The notes below the pieces were generated by a model. The model was given only the letters and a program-made list of their open reading frames with translations, was not told the origin of the DNA and did not search any database. Shown here in pieces: positions 32,059 through 44,879 of a stretch of DNA of 64,000 bases. Origin of the DNA: Lates calcarifer (lineage: Eukaryota > Chordata > Actinopteri > Centropomidae). The stretch lies in the NCBI RefSeq assembly GCF_001640805.2, contig NC_066856.1, positions 1,001,937 through 1,065,936 of the forward strand, read 5' to 3'. A program made the translations under genes and the position numbers. Each line of letters opens with the position of its first letter. Position 1 is the first letter of the stretch.

Positions 32059-32929
32059 TACAGTATCAATTGCAAAGAGCACAATACTACAGGAAAGGGG
32101 AGATACTGAGCTAGTAACATGTAACGTGGGATATGAATCCATACTGCGGAGAGATATTGGTGGCTATAAATGGTCACAAGAAGTAGAAGAAGTAATGGTT
32201 TGATTTCTATTTTTTTACTTCTTTCATCTAAAAGCCAGTAATCCTGTAAGATGACTCGTGTTTACCATCCTTGTAGATCTGTGACCAAAGAGGAAAAACA
32301 TGCAGTGGTGGTGGTGAGTGCAGCTTTGACTTTGCTGTTAAAGAGAGACACTTTGGATTTCCCTCTGAAGTTGTGATTCATCATTTCTTGTGGGTGGGAA
32401 GTGTTCATACCCAACAGCAGAATGTAATCTGGGCAACCACTGTGACACACAGTGTTTCAGTTAGTGGAGATGAGATGATCCTCTGTGGCCATCTCTCTCC
32501 TGAGAGTAAATCACTGATTATCACACATGCAACATACAGTGTATGTAGACAAGAGTAACTGTTGCCTGAACATACTGGAAACAAATTAAACCACTGCAAG
32601 TCCCTAATCTGTCATGGACACTCTGTGAGACTGAACGCATGTATTTGGCTTTAAAAAGAAAACATTCTGCACACAGACAGAACCAGGACTAGTCATTTTC
32701 TTTCTGTGCCAGACCAGATCCAGGCCCTCACAGTTTAGACAATTAACAAAATCACTGAAGAAAGCACTAATAGCTCATGATCCAAAAGTCACAGTCCAGC
32801 AGCATCTATTGAATGCAGGTACGTTCAGATCAAACTTCTGCAGTGTCCCACACCAGACCTCCAGTCTGAACTCTGGCCATGTTATTCATTACAGCGCTGC
32901 GGTCCTGTGCTGTGAGCTGCATACCTGCA
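32059..32929. other. Spacer, no gene seen
   Basis: Two opposite frames (32373-32558, 32405-32599) overlap and lack features. Confidence 0.4.
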
Positions 32930-33125
32930 TCACCATTACCTCTGAGTATTGCTAGCCACAGAATTAATTAAAGTCTAATATAGCCTCGTCTGGAAAATGT
33001 GGCAGTCTGAGGAGTTGCTAAAAGCAAATCAAGACCGGAGCCCCTTCTTGGGCCTGAGAAAATGACTCTTAACTGTAAGGTGCAATTAAGTGGGAGAGCA
33101 GTGTTACCTGGTATTGAGGGTCTGT
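32930..33125. promoter_or_regulatory. Candidate conserved noncoding block
   Basis: GAATTAATTAAAGTCTAATA (32961-32980), AAGCAAATCAAGACCGGAGC and GGTGCAATTAAGTGGGAG; complex and motif-dense. Inference only. Confidence 0.27.
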
Positions 33126-33467
33126 AGGGAAATCTTCACTTAAGCTACACTTTTCTTTTCCACTCAGTCTGTCAGCGCTCATATCTCAGTGTCTGACACT
33201 GTGGTGACAGGCAGTTGTTCAGGTTAGATTTTCTGAGGGATGGATTCTGTGTAAAGATGCTGATCCTATGATGCACAGACGGTAACGACTGTAGCCATAA
33301 AACCACAGGTTTCACTCCTGAGATTCTGTTTTGATTTTACAACTTTGGTGTTAAGAACTTACTGTTGTAACAACTCTGCTCTCAACTTCTTAGATATCAC
33401 CAGTGACATCCTTTTCCTTGTATTTTCATTTGATGAAGAGTGATTTTCTGTGGCCATGGCTCAGTAC

Positions 33468-33557
33468 CCAGGTCTTCCTCTTTTCATCACAAACAAACTG
33501 ATACCCATCACTCCCTGGGTACAGGAGGATGTTTCCAGGAAAAAGACCTTCCGGACA
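33468..33557 (-). other. Candidate 90-nt internal exon, Cys-containing, unidentified
   Basis: On minus, a branch-like TTTGACTATGATCAAC and a pyrimidine-rich GTCTGTCCCTCAG lead to 33557. A GTACTG donor-like site follows 33468. The 90 nt are exactly 30 codons in phase 0, beginning CPEGLFPGNILLYPGSDGYQ and ending FVCDEKRKTW. Two cysteines, glycines at turn-like places and a closing Trp recall a short extracellular cysteine-rich module such as a Sushi (CCP) half-domain, but the spacing is not diagnostic. The open frame extends beyond both sites. No neighbouring exon was found, so it may be an orphan, a relic or chance. Confidence 0.25.
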
Positions 33558-35743
33558 CTGAGGGACAGACACATGTTGATCATAGTCAAAGCATAGGGTG
33601 AATTTGTAACGTTCCATTCAGTTTGCACTTCCAAACTGCATGTAATTAGCACCAGACTTACTAAGGCAGCAGGTAATTACGCAGTCAGCAGTAGGAATCT
33701 GTGTAAGATATGCAAATTGTGGAAAGAAATGGATGGTGATGCTGAAATAATGAAATAACAGATTCCAAAGCATTTGCTCTGCCTGCAACTCAGCTCTGCC
33801 TTACATCAATTATTTGGGAATACTTAGGTTTAAAATTTGAATAGTAGTCTCCATTGATGGAAAGGTTTGTGAAAATGAATGCAACAGGACTCATTAAAGG
33901 AAAGCAAAAACAGATGGAATGACATAATAAGATGCAGAAAACAAAGTTCAGTCCAGCAGAAGCTCAGACTGCAGCAGGTGTAGGACCTGGAGGCACAGAT
34001 ACAACCAATGTGTCCAAATACACACTAGACATGTTCCATCGAAAGGTAAAATCTAAAAAGAAAATCAGTGTAAAAGCTCAGCGAAGGTGAGGTTAAACTT
34101 TAATGAACACAACTACATCCCCAGACTCCTGCTATATTTTAGGCATTCTTTTTCTTTCCTAAAATATGGTGTTAAATTAATGTTTTATTCCTTCAAAAGC
34201 TATTCAGTTATTCAGCTGCTTTATATATGTTGTGATGCACTCACTCTTTATCTGCTGCATGTCATGGAGAGCTCTGTTGAATACAGGTTGATTTAAGTGT
34301 CTCTTTCCCACCACAGCATTTTTAATAAACCCTGCACAAGGTGAACTTTCTCCTGACAGGGAAATTACAAGACAAAGGTCCTGGCTGCTGGTAGCTAAGT
34401 TAGATCCTTTATTTCCACTAAATCTACTGAAAATGGGACACTCTGGGGACTGTGCATGTATGCTGCTTGAGGACACTGTCTGTTTAAATCCATATTTAAA
34501 ATTCCACATTAAACACACGTCTCCCAGGACACCGCAGCCAACCCAGCAACGCAGGGGTTTGCTTTGCTCCCTGGTTGTGCAGCAAGCACCCTGTAGTTTC
34601 TCAAATCGTCTGTCCATCCTCACGGCCATCCTGTGTGTATTTAAGAGTATTTGAACTCTGACACTGTTCCACATGTGAACAGGGACTGATGGGTAACATC
34701 AGTTTACTCAAAACATCTTATCACATTTTGGATTTGTCTCATCTAACTACAGGATTAAATGTAGAAATGTAGAGCTGGAGTGACACTGGGCAGGCTGAAT
34801 AGTTGCATTAACCAATCAGATCAAAATCACTTAAGTTTTCCCATCTCAATCAACCAAACTGACAACAGTGATATTCCACACTTTATACTTATACAGCACA
34901 AGCTATATATATATAAACTATAACCTTTAAACTCTATTGTCTTGTCGTTAGTATGCAAGAAATCATACAACATGTGCACCATCAGACATGAATCATGAGT
35001 CAAACTGTTATATAAACTAATGTATCAAACATTTTGATTCTGTTTCTTTTACAACCATCTCCAGATTTCTTTTTATTTTTCGCAGCTGTCAGTAGCTCCT
35101 CCACTTTTGTGCACTGACTGTGGACAACAGTGTACATCAACAGCACACTACTCAAAAATCAAGTGTATTGGTTTTTTTAATACTATGAATACTGACATTT
35201 TCCCACTCGGAATTAGTAGGTATTGTGGAAGTGGGACCAAGTTCTGAATCCATCTTTGTAATTTTCTAATGATTATAAACGGGGAAACTGATCCACTGAA
35301 GCGCTACATGCTTTGCCAGAATCATCAGACATTACTGACCACGTGAAATAGCTGCTCTTCAATGATTAACCTCATGCCAATATGTCATTTCCCACAATTA
35401 CATCTTAAGACCTGTAATATCCAGATGGCTCATGAGGATAAAAATAAATTGAGGAGGCATCTATTTTAATAAAAGATAATACCACTGTCTTAATTCCACA
35501 GAGCCTGGTACCATGAAACACACTGAAGCATCAAAAGTCACACCACAAAAGAAACCGCATCATATGTCGTGATTTCATTTCTCAAGTCCAAGTCCTTCAC
35601 TTGGCTCGAGCTCTCCTCCAAGAGCTGATTACCAGTTCAAGGAAGGACATTGTCTTCCTCAGAGCAAGTAAAGGCCACAGCCCTGTTGATCTGTGAGGAA
35701 GAGGAAGTGGACGCATCAAAGCCTTCAAAGGTCTTGAGGGTAC
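33558..35743. other. Spacer; contains a 156-codon minus frame without features
   Basis: The frame at 34674-34204 has no signal peptide, domain, repeat or splice signal that I can see, and a plus frame of 73 codons overlaps it. TATATATATA patch at 34902-34914. Confidence 0.4.
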
Positions 35744-35781
35744 CTTGTTCAGCTCATCCCAATCCCTGGCAAGATACAGCA
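35744..35781 (-). other. Possible 38-nt microexon
   Basis: On minus a strong pyrimidine tract and TATCTTGTCTTTAG precede 38 nt that encode LYLARDWDELNK and end AACAAG/GTACCC. The peptide looks genuine, but the frame also reads on for 47 more codons without a stop, and no partner exon is visible. Confidence 0.18.
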
Positions 35782-36829
35782 CTAAAGACAAGATAAAAAG
35801 AAATAGTTTCAATAATCTCCCTCCTCTATGAAACAAAGGACACTGGGTGCAGGCATTATGTAGGACTGGGGGTATTCAGTTTGAGACTGAGCTGAAAATG
35901 TATCAAGTACGGTACATGGGTAGAATCATGAGAACCTCTGTGTTTCGCAGACATCTGTCTTCAAAATAATGTGTGACTGTATGTGAATATGGTGCTAGTT
36001 AGTTTGACGGAGACTGAGTCACTTGCGTAGCTACCTTCTGGGATTACTTAACGGAAAATGTTGTGAATTTCAGCTCAGAGGAAACACCCCTCCCCCATGT
36101 GGAGGTGTTGATTACCTTAGCACTCAGCTCCTGTTAGTATGTAATTCATTTCTGTCTGGCTCTCAGGTATTAACAAGATTGTTTAATATTTCCATCTTTA
36201 CTGCTTCAGCCTCTTGCACACTTACTCACCCCAGGCACTGCTGCCTTTCTGTATCCATCTACATCTTAAAGTGACTCTGAAATCACAATTTGGCTGCCTT
36301 TGCCTCTGCCTGAACTATGTTTAGCTACAGTTCACTGGTTATTTATGGCTACTTACATGCCCCCCTCATACACTCACACCCCCCACAATGACTAAGTAGG
36401 CAGCTGAATATTTTATTCTCTACAATTCTTCTCATCATCTAAGTCTGGAGGAAAAAAAAATGCATTGCCGGAATCAGGAATCATCCATGATCCTGGAAGA
36501 GTGATAAAAGGAGGCTATATATAGATGATGGATTACTATCCCAGGGAAAAACAGCTTTGTGAATATTTCATGGGACACACTTTCACTTCTCTGGTGGGGA
36601 GACAGAAGAATTCCTTTCTTTCTTCAAGAAACATTCCTAGAAAGATCAGTTAATTACTTTATCGTCCTTATAATGTGTCAACTATTCAGTCGAAGTCACA
36701 CACACCTTCTCCTCTTTTATGATTTTTGAGTATCGCTGCATGTTCCTGAGTCAGCCTTCACTTTGCAGATTGAAATGGCTGCGAGTTTGTGGCAAAACAT
36801 CAAAAGCAAACAGGTGTTTATAAATCTGC
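35782..36829. other. Spacer, no gene seen
   Basis: No repeat family or exon supported. Confidence 0.4.
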
Positions 36830-37145
36830 TACCTCTTGGCTCACTACCTAATTTCCATAAAATGATGTATTAACATTTTCACTGAATATTCAGCCCTCTC
36901 TACGAGCACCCGCTCGGTCGGTCTTGTTAGTCATTCAAATGAAATTATAAAAAATGCAGGATGGCGCTGCGTCCAAGAAGCAGTGCAGTGTCCTACACGT
37001 CGGCAGCATATGGTATTGGGAATACCGCTCATTCAAGTGGTTGATTGATTGGTGCACCATCACTATCCGCCTGTCAATCACACTTCTGCTCCACTGAATG
37101 AGACCACCAGACAAACAATCGTAAATATAAATATTCATGGCAGGG
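36830..37145. promoter_or_regulatory. Candidate conserved noncoding block
   Basis: GAGCACCCGCTCGGTCGGTC, AGTCATTCAAATGAAATTAT, ACGTCGGCAGCATATGGTAT, GGTTGATTGATTGGTGCACC and CCGCCTGTCAATCACAC: retained CpGs, TGATTGATTGG and TGTCAATCA (PBX/MEIS-like) cores. Enhancer-like texture. Confidence 0.3.
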
Positions 37146-39763
37146 CCCTGTTTTTCTTCAGTGTTGTCTTTGTTCTCCGCTGCACTGACTGCTGGGTTTC
37201 ATGTGAATGTCAGGATAACTAACAGTTTGACTCATTTGTACTGAGAGCTACTCATCTGAAAGATGCTTGTTATTCATGCTTTTGTAATTCATCCTAGTGT
37301 TCTAATTTTTACAGTTGCATACAGTAACATATAATCTTTGTCAAAACGTGCTTTCTGTTTGTGATGTTTTACAAAATATATTCCCAAATAGTGTTTCCTG
37401 TTTGAATATCAGGTGGAGGGAAGAGCTGCATGCATGACACCACACAGGAACAAACGGGTGATGCAAATTCACCGCAGCAGTCTGGTATGTGCACAGGCTG
37501 CGGCATGATACACCCTGTGACAGCAGAAAAAGCCCTCTGTCAGCTCCCATGATTACACAGTAGTGCAATAATGCAGCCGTCTGTCCTGAGTTCAGCTTTC
37601 TCTGCAGCCTTGTTAAAGCCCAGCACAACTGTGAAACACAATAAAGAACAGTTGACACTGAACCTCCTCTCCTTCACTGCCGCGTTGTGTCAGGAGAAGA
37701 CGCTTTGCAATTCATCTGGTGGGCAACAGCCGGAGAGGCTGTTTGATTAAAACAGCTCTCTACTTCCGCCCGACACCCCCACCCCTCAGTGAATATCACC
37801 CCCACACGCACAGTGTGTGGTGGCGAACATATGGGCCACACACTGACTTTTATGATACAGCATGAGGTAACCTGTGAAAGCCCACTCTCCCGTCTTTCCA
37901 GGGAAATTACAGTCACATCACTTTGCAGTGCGTTCTCTATATGTAAGATGAGGTGGTGATAGAATATAAACTGCAATTTTATAAATTTGGCTGCATCTCT
38001 TACCCATCACAGATTAACTATCACTGGAGAGACATTTATCATAACAGGATTATTGTGCTTAAACCTGCATGAAAGCCAAATGTGGCTCAGTTCTGCTTTA
38101 AACTATGAAAAAGAAATGTTATTTCAATGTTTTCAAATGGTTAGTTTGCCCAAAAATACCAGAGAAAATCTAATAAAGGTCATTTTAATTAATCCACAGT
38201 ATACCTTCCACTTCCACTGTAGATCATTATGGGTATAAGATGAATCAGTAAGTGTAGAAAAAAGGCTCTGATGTCAGCTGTGGTAGGAGCTGATAAAAAC
38301 TACTCAGCCGGTGTTCTAGGACCCTACAGTTTGTATTGAGAAAGAAACTTCAAATCAACACTGTTCCCCTGAGTAAGAAGTATGTGAAGTCCTTCCTTGT
38401 ACAGTCACATCAGAACAGCAGCTTTTGAAATGATGTAAAAGGTGATAGTGTATGCACACGAATAAACCAGAGATAAGATTTTCTGGTTCCCAAACATTTA
38501 GATTCACAAATGAGCCACACAAATTCAGCCTCTCATTAATTGTTAGCAGGCTGCTTGTATATCTCGGTTGCATCACACATCAAAGTCTTGGCTGTCTGCT
38601 TTCTGGCTTTAAATGAAAGTTGTTCAAGTCTACAAATACAGATTTGAAAAGGCAAAATAACATGTCATCTCTAAAACTGGGTAGTTATCTGTCTTTAATG
38701 TCTCAAAGAGGCTCCACAGTGGCACTGTTTCACAGCTTCTGAAATGTCTAGGTTCTCTGTTGTTATATTCCATTGTTCCCACCTCCTCCTGATGGCAATG
38801 ACTCTACATTTTCCACTGTCTTTAGGTTTTACTTTACCTTACACCTTACCAGCAGAAAAAAGCCGAGAACACTGGAAGGAAAAGTACTGTCACCTCGAAT
38901 GGTTAACATGGGAAATACCACAAGAGCTATAAAGACAAATGTTATCCATCACACTGATTAAATTCCTCTTAGCTTGTGTCCTTGGCTGAGTAAGTTTGTG
39001 TGAGTGGCTGTGGTGCTAACAGCAGCCCCATGGAGAGTTAGTAGATTAATTAGAATTGGACCAAATAGCCAGTGTTGTAGAAGTTAATCTGCTCCCAGTT
39101 ACATCACATGTCACCTCTCCTCTGGAGCCTCTGGTGTCCAGTGATTGTTTCAATGTCTTGATGTGATTTAAACTGTCGTTTCTGTGGCACCATGGAGTTA
39201 AAAAACACTGAGTGAACAAAGTTTCATCATAGAAATCTTTCTAGTGAAAACAGCATAGTGGATCTACAGCACACTTAATAAACTATGACCTTTGTCAACC
39301 TCTATTTGTAGAGAGACCAAAAGCTGGAAATTTAGCCATAAAATATATATAGAATATAGAATATCAACTAGTGTACTTTTTAACCCTCTGCTGAGTCATC
39401 GTTGTTGAGCTATAATCCTACCAAGATATTATGGCCATTTGGTTCAATTGTGGGCTGAGAACTGTATTTACAGACCCTTTGAGTTATCATTTCCTTGCTT
39501 TTTAAAAAAATACTTATCTACCTGGGAGAGGTCTGCTGAGTATGCAGTTATACAGTTATACACATTCACCCTGCATGAAGCCAAGTACAATCACAGTCTT
39601 CTACTGTCGGCCACCAACAAGTTCAGCAGAACAAATGGAAGTTAGTTGCCTTGGTAAAGAACAATTCAGCTCTACAACAGTTATTACAGAACAAAACTGA
39701 TACAAAGTCTAAAACAGACTGACCTCTGATTAATATAACAGGGAGTTTCTTATATTCAAAGTA
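37146..39763. other. Spacer, no gene seen
   Basis: Frames of 83-105 codons (minus 37341-37658 and 37674-37976, plus 37987-38238) show no domain features. ATATATATAGAATATAG at 39343-39359. Confidence 0.4.
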
Positions 39764-40340
39764 ATGCTACAACACACAAGCAAGCGTTGGCACAGGTCCT
39801 GTGGTGGAACGAAATCTGCTGCTGTTAATTCATCTTATTCGTATTCTCAAGACGGGTTCAAAGCAAAGATTTCCTTTACACGATTAGTCTTCACTGGGTG
39901 TGCCAACTCTGCGCTAGTATTCCAAAGGCACATCTTATCACAACCCCAATCTCCATCTAAAGTGCCCTCAGGTTATGTTCATATTGAATTAGCTCACATC
40001 AAAGCGATTCCACACGACAAGCCTTTTAAATTAAAAGAGATTAAATGCTCTTTTAATTCTCTGATTACAAACAATTTACTCCGTCGGGATGATGTTACTA
40101 GACGAAAAATGATAAAGATCCTATTCATCACTGAAAGGATGTTATGTTGAAAACAACACATCTCAATAGAATAAAGACGAAGATGAGAACTCTGTTAAAT
40201 GAAGAATTTAATCAAGAACATTACTGTTACCATTTCAAACAGGCGGTAAATTTGACAGCACACACTGTGTCAGAGATCTTAACACACTGCAAATGGTTTC
40301 GGAAAATTGTTTTATGGCTGTACTGCTGTATATAGATATC
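39764..40340. promoter_or_regulatory. Candidate conserved noncoding block with a 128-codon chance frame
   Basis: From 39830 to 40130 the sequence is complex and motif-dense: CACGATTAGTCTTCACTGGG, ATTGAATTAGCTCACATCAA, AGCGATTCCACACGACAAGC, CTGATTACAAACAATTTACT. A perfect 11-bp inverted repeat lies at 40029-40058. The plus frame 39764-40150 has no domain, signal peptide or splice signals; I prefer regulatory DNA over a gene. Confidence 0.3.
40029..40058. other. Perfect 11-bp AT-rich inverted repeat
   Basis: AATTAAAAGAG and CTCTTTTAATT separated by 8 bases (ATTAAATG), inside the block above. Confidence 0.85.
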
Positions 40341-40639
40341 TCATGTAGGAGTCTGTGGGAGGCATTTAAACAACTCTGTGAAAAAAGTCAAGCAGAAACA
40401 AAGAAAGGGTCAGAATCAAAGAAGATACCAAAGCTTGAAGCCACTCCGTCTCATTGATCTCTCCTCGTTTTGATTTAGAGTTGTAAATGGCAAAGATTTA
40501 TAGAAAACCATGAGATAACAGCCCTTCTCAAAAGGCTAATGCTGTTAACTGCCTATGAGAAACAAATGCAGATGGATGCTAACATGACTGTCAGTATTGT
40601 CTCCAGAAGATGGATCACTTAGCTGTCTAATCAGAGGTT

Positions 40640-41060
40640 TGGTATGAGCCTGGGATGTTTGTCAGAGTTGGTTATACCACAGTCACTTGGACAGTCGGCA
40701 TCAGTCGTTGCAGGCATTCAGTGAGATTGATTCACTTTAAGGGAGAATTGGGCTCCACCAGTCACCTAATCTTGATAGATGTGACAGGTTTGGAAAAGCC
40801 GAAGAAAAGCGCCCAGACAGATTATTATGGATGAATATGTTTCTGATGCTGCCTTTATTGCAGACCAACAACTGAGGCACTCATACACGTACTTTAGGAA
40901 CAAAAACTTACTTTGGATTAGCTAAGGACCATAAAAAGCCCTGTCTCCTTTAGCTATTCTCCTCCCCCCTTGTCATCAAACTGCCAATCAGAGTTAGGGA
41001 GTGGCCTGGGAACCAATCAATCAAGCTGATTGGGAGTGTCAGGAAGTAGCTGCAATAAGC
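40640..41060. promoter_or_regulatory. Possible regulatory block with CCAATCA sites
   Basis: CCAATCA occurs at 40984-40990 and 41013-41019, and its reverse TGATTGG at 41027-41033, so the last two form an inverted pair 7 bp apart. Upstream (40720-40860) the sequence is complex (GATTATTATGGATGAATATG). Could be CCAAT-box or PBX-type sites; function unknown. Confidence 0.2.
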
Positions 41061-41800
41061 AACCAGAGGTTGTGCCTGTTGCAAAGACCGTTTAACCGAC
41101 ACAGCATGTTTCGCCAGCATGATAATTAGGACAAAGTCCTTGCTCATCTCCCCTCTACAGCTTCAGACTCAATGTAAGTCAAAGTGCAAATGGCTCAGAC
41201 TGTAGTGTTACTAACAGTGATACTGTACTTTGATATTGCCAGTTCAGTTTACTCTGAGGGATATAATGAACCTGACAATACTAGTGCTGGAGCTAGTATT
41301 ACACAGATTCATATCCTGCATCTTTCTAACACATTACCGCTGTCAAATGACAACTGGAGATGCACAAAATGTTTTATCTGACAGGCCCTGTTTTACCCAA
41401 TGTACTGTATATGACATTCATATGACACGTGTGGATACCAGCTAACACTGCCACATAACTTGTATGATCCCAAGATGCTAAAAAACAAAGCTGTTCATTT
41501 TAATCTGCGAGCAAACGTGTGTGTGTCTGCAAAGAGCCGCAGTGATACAGAAGAAAACGTTGAAAGATGATTATAACAGCCAAGACAGTAAACTACTATT
41601 TAAATAGATGGTTGCAACACATTGCACGTTACATTACATGTGTGACTAACACACCACAAACATCAACACACAGTGTACGATCTGAAGAGAGTACAAAGTT
41701 AACAATGAGCACAACAAAAGAAAAGTTTTTACATTACGGCTTCACCAGCCATCTTAAAAAATTTTAAGGTGGAGGAGAAACTGTCTAATCTATGCAGCCT
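41061..41800. other. Spacer, no gene seen
   Basis: Short overlapping plus frames at 41184-41445 with no features. Confidence 0.4.
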
Positions 41801-41804
41801 AATT

Positions 41805-41920
41805 GATTACATCTTCTACATATCTGTATGAAAAGACACAAAAAAAAAATAAATACAGCCCAACCAGCTGAACTGGACAGCAGCAATGATTACATCTTCT
41901 GCATATCTGTATGAAAAGAC
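41805..41920. repeat. 33-bp direct repeat, 83 bp apart
   Basis: GATTACATCTTCT(A/G)CATATCTGTATGAAAAGAC occurs at 41805-41837 and 41888-41920 with one difference, separated by about 50 bp that contain an A-run. A recent local duplication. Confidence 0.95.
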
Positions 41921-42709
41921 TGCCTGTATGTCCATCATCATAACAGTACTCCAATCTTATGCTCCAGCTGTCCATCCATTTCATTAAGACAATAACAGAG
42001 AGAAAATATACCTAAGACTAAATACCTAAACATAATTTCTGCTTTTCCTTTGAGCTAACAGTGAGACAGTGAGTATGGCATACTCACAGTAGACACAAAC
42101 TTTACATAGCAAACATACAGATCAGTTCAGTCCAATCTGAGATTCTGAACCACCATCCAGAGGAAAGAACAGAGGTCTTAATAGCACAGTGTGCTTCTTG
42201 AATTGCTCTTCACATTGCTACTGTACTACTCATGTACACTACAGCAGGAGAAAACAAAATTGTATTGCTTCTATTGTTCTTTTTCAGAGCTGTAGCTGCA
42301 TATCAGTCTGAAATCCTTTAAGTCACCAAAGCTATTTGTTATTCGTTCCTGTCGTTTGCTGTCACATGAGCGTTTAGGTACAATAAACCAGTAAGCGTCT
42401 GCTGTCGGCCGGATGGCCGCACATTAAAACATTCACGTCACAGACACTTTATATAATGTTAGAACTCTAATCTTAAACCAGATGAAGGGTTTTGTCATCA
42501 GACGTGTGGATCTTCAGTTATCAGAGAAACAAGCTGAGCAAACAGCCACTCTCAATGTCACATGTCCGCGTCAGGAAGAAACTTGAGTATCGTCATCCCC
42601 ACCCCCACCCCCCGGCATTATGCAGTAATTTGCTTCTTTTTATTGCCGATGTCTGCTTCAGTCTGCGGCAGAGAAGCAGCACTCGGCAGAAACAGAACCA
42701 TAAACATTA
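41921..42709. other. Spacer, possibly inside a non-autonomous hAT element
   Basis: The part from about 42385 is more GC-rich and includes CCCCACCCCCACCCCCC (42598-42614). It may be the body of the element that ends at 42842. Confidence 0.35.
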
Positions 42710-42842
42710 GCTCCACATCTTTCCTCCCACCTCCACCCAATTAGAAATTAGTCAAATAAAAATTTGTCAGTTATTAAAAACAGACGTCGACTATGTTTAC
42801 CATGTCAATTAATCGACTAATCGATTATTCGTGCTCATCCCT
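42710..42842. mobile_element. hAT-like transposon terminus (TAATCGACTAATCGATTATTC)
   Basis: ACAGACGTCGACTATGTTTA, then AATTAATCGACTAATCGATT and TTCGTGCTCATCCCTAG. Read on minus, this begins CTAGGGATGAGCACGAATAA, a hAT-type end that I recognise from teleost genomes. No left terminus recognised upstream; no transposase. Confidence 0.65.
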
Positions 42843-43059
42843 AGTTGATAGTTTCGTAACTGCTGAGCAACAATAATATCAAGGTTATGAACAGAGCTTT
42901 GAGCAAACAGGGAGAGAGCAGGTGTGCATTGATTACCAGAGTGGCCAGCCTGAGTTGAGAATATGACCCGAGCCCCTAAGCCATCTCTCCATCAGTCCTC
43001 CCTCCTCCCACCTCGGCTCAACCAGTGCTGTCTGTCTCCCTGAGCTGTCAATAGAGCCT

Positions 43060-43205
43060 GATGGGCCTTTTAGACACTTATCAATATTTAACCAGCCTCC
43101 CCCATTGACTCAGCAATTACTGCCTAATTGATTTGAGATTGATTATCATCAGCACCATAATGGCAGTGTGGGTCAGCGGCAAGTGCTGATAAAAATCCTC
43201 AGTGT
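43060..43205. promoter_or_regulatory. Candidate conserved noncoding block
   Basis: GACTCAGCAATTACTGCCTA, ATTGATTTGAGATTGATTAT, GCACCATAATGGCAGTGTGG, CAAGTGCTGATAAAAATCC: repeat-free, with clustered ATTGATT and AATTA cores. Confidence 0.3.
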
Positions 43206-44211
43206 AAAATTAAATTATCCTTTTATGCAACCAGTGTGTAAAGCAGAGCGTGTGTGTAAAGAATGAAAAGTGACTGTACCATGTCGAGGTGGAGGCCTCC
43301 AGACCTGGGTAGCTCCTCTCAGCTGGTTCCAGTAACAACATCCTGCTGGTTCCGGCTCAGCTTGGTGTGGACACACACTGGATGTGTTTTTCTTCCATGG
43401 CAAGGCTGAAACAAAGATACAAATATACACGAGAACAGTGCTACTGACTGTATTAGAGAGACTGTTCCCATTAAATACAAGGCTTTAAGGTGGCATAGTT
43501 CTTAGTCTGAGCTCTTCTAAAGACAAGGTCTGAGCCCAAGCCAAGATTACTAAAGTTCTGTCACCTGAATTTTTCTCAGAAATGGCACAGGTCTCTTCAC
43601 AGAAGACAGTATACAACTTAACATGTCAAATGTGTGGAGTGGGTCCTTTAATAAAAGACAGCTCAGTGTGTCACAGAAAACACAGCATTTGAAAATAAGT
43701 TTCCATTTTAGACTGTTACAATGATAAGTCTCAGTCCAGTAAGAATTGAAGAATTGAACACGGAGAGTTTAAAACAAATAATAGAGAGAATTGCATCTAA
43801 AAACAGCATGCAGTGTTGAGGCAATGACCAAGTCCAGTCACAGTTAGTGTCTCCTTGAACTAACTGAGATGGTGAACAGTGTATCAGTGTATCTGTGTAT
43901 CAATAACTGAAGTGGACGATTCATCCTTCACATGATACTGGGGCTGTGATGTCTGCTCCCAAACCTACAAGCGGTAAACATCTCAGCGTTTCACGTCCAC
44001 ATCATTACAGTGTGGAGTGATCCTATCATGGACCAAATTCAGATGGTGGGTGTGTGTCACATCCTTTTACAGACAACCACCGTCAAAGCTGCCTCGTTTG
44101 AGCTGTGGAAGAGCTTTTCCTTTTAGGCCACATTACTTTATAGTTGATGCCAGTAACAGGGCTGAACTACAGAGGGCGATCCAGCTTCTGACTAATCAAA
44201 GCTTTTTCTGC
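43206..44211. other. Spacer, no gene seen
   Basis: No supported feature. Confidence 0.4.
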
Positions 44212-44238
44212 TGTGTGTGTGTGTGTGTGTGTGTGTGT
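44212..44238. repeat. Microsatellite (TG)13
   Basis: Uninterrupted TG run. Confidence 0.97.
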
Positions 44239-44879
44239 TAAGTATGATCGAACAGGGAAGGGAAGGTGGGACGAGGCTTTCCAGGAGGTGCAGCCATCAT
44301 CAGATTCATTCAGCTCTGGCCAAAGCTTTAGATGCATCTCTGATGTTCCCTCTGAGATCTTTCTGGACATCATGACTGCTTACAGTTGTCATTTCAGCAT
44401 AAATGGATTTCACCTCCCATATTCTTTGTGACACGCTGTGTAGAATGATTGAACAGAATGTGCAATATGTTCTTTATATTTTGAATATTGGCTTATATCA
44501 CTATTCTATTTTATCTTTATCTTATCGTTAGGTTATTTTATTCCTCTTTATTAATCTGTCCTTGGAGCACTTCAGAAAAATCCAAACAATTTGTTGATCC
44601 TAAATTAAACAAGTAAAACTGAAAGCTTTCCACTTTCCAAAGAGCTGGAATGAAAAGCAGTGTTACAGCACATGACTCTGGCTGTCCTTTATTACAACAT
44701 AGCACCAGTAAGCAAAGAACACACAGCACGTGAACACACATGCTGAGTGAGTTCAGTTCTCACACACAGATGAAGTATATAATATTTACCCACAGAGCCA
44801 CAGAGCAAGAGGTTAGGTGCAAAGTGCTATTCAATGCTCCTCTTTGAACATGACAGCCTAGTAGAAGAGGGCGGCTGTG

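Noticed and set aside
34204..34674. 156-codon minus-strand open frame
   Set aside because: No domain, signal peptide or splice signals, and an overlapping plus frame; length is within what chance gives in 64 kb.
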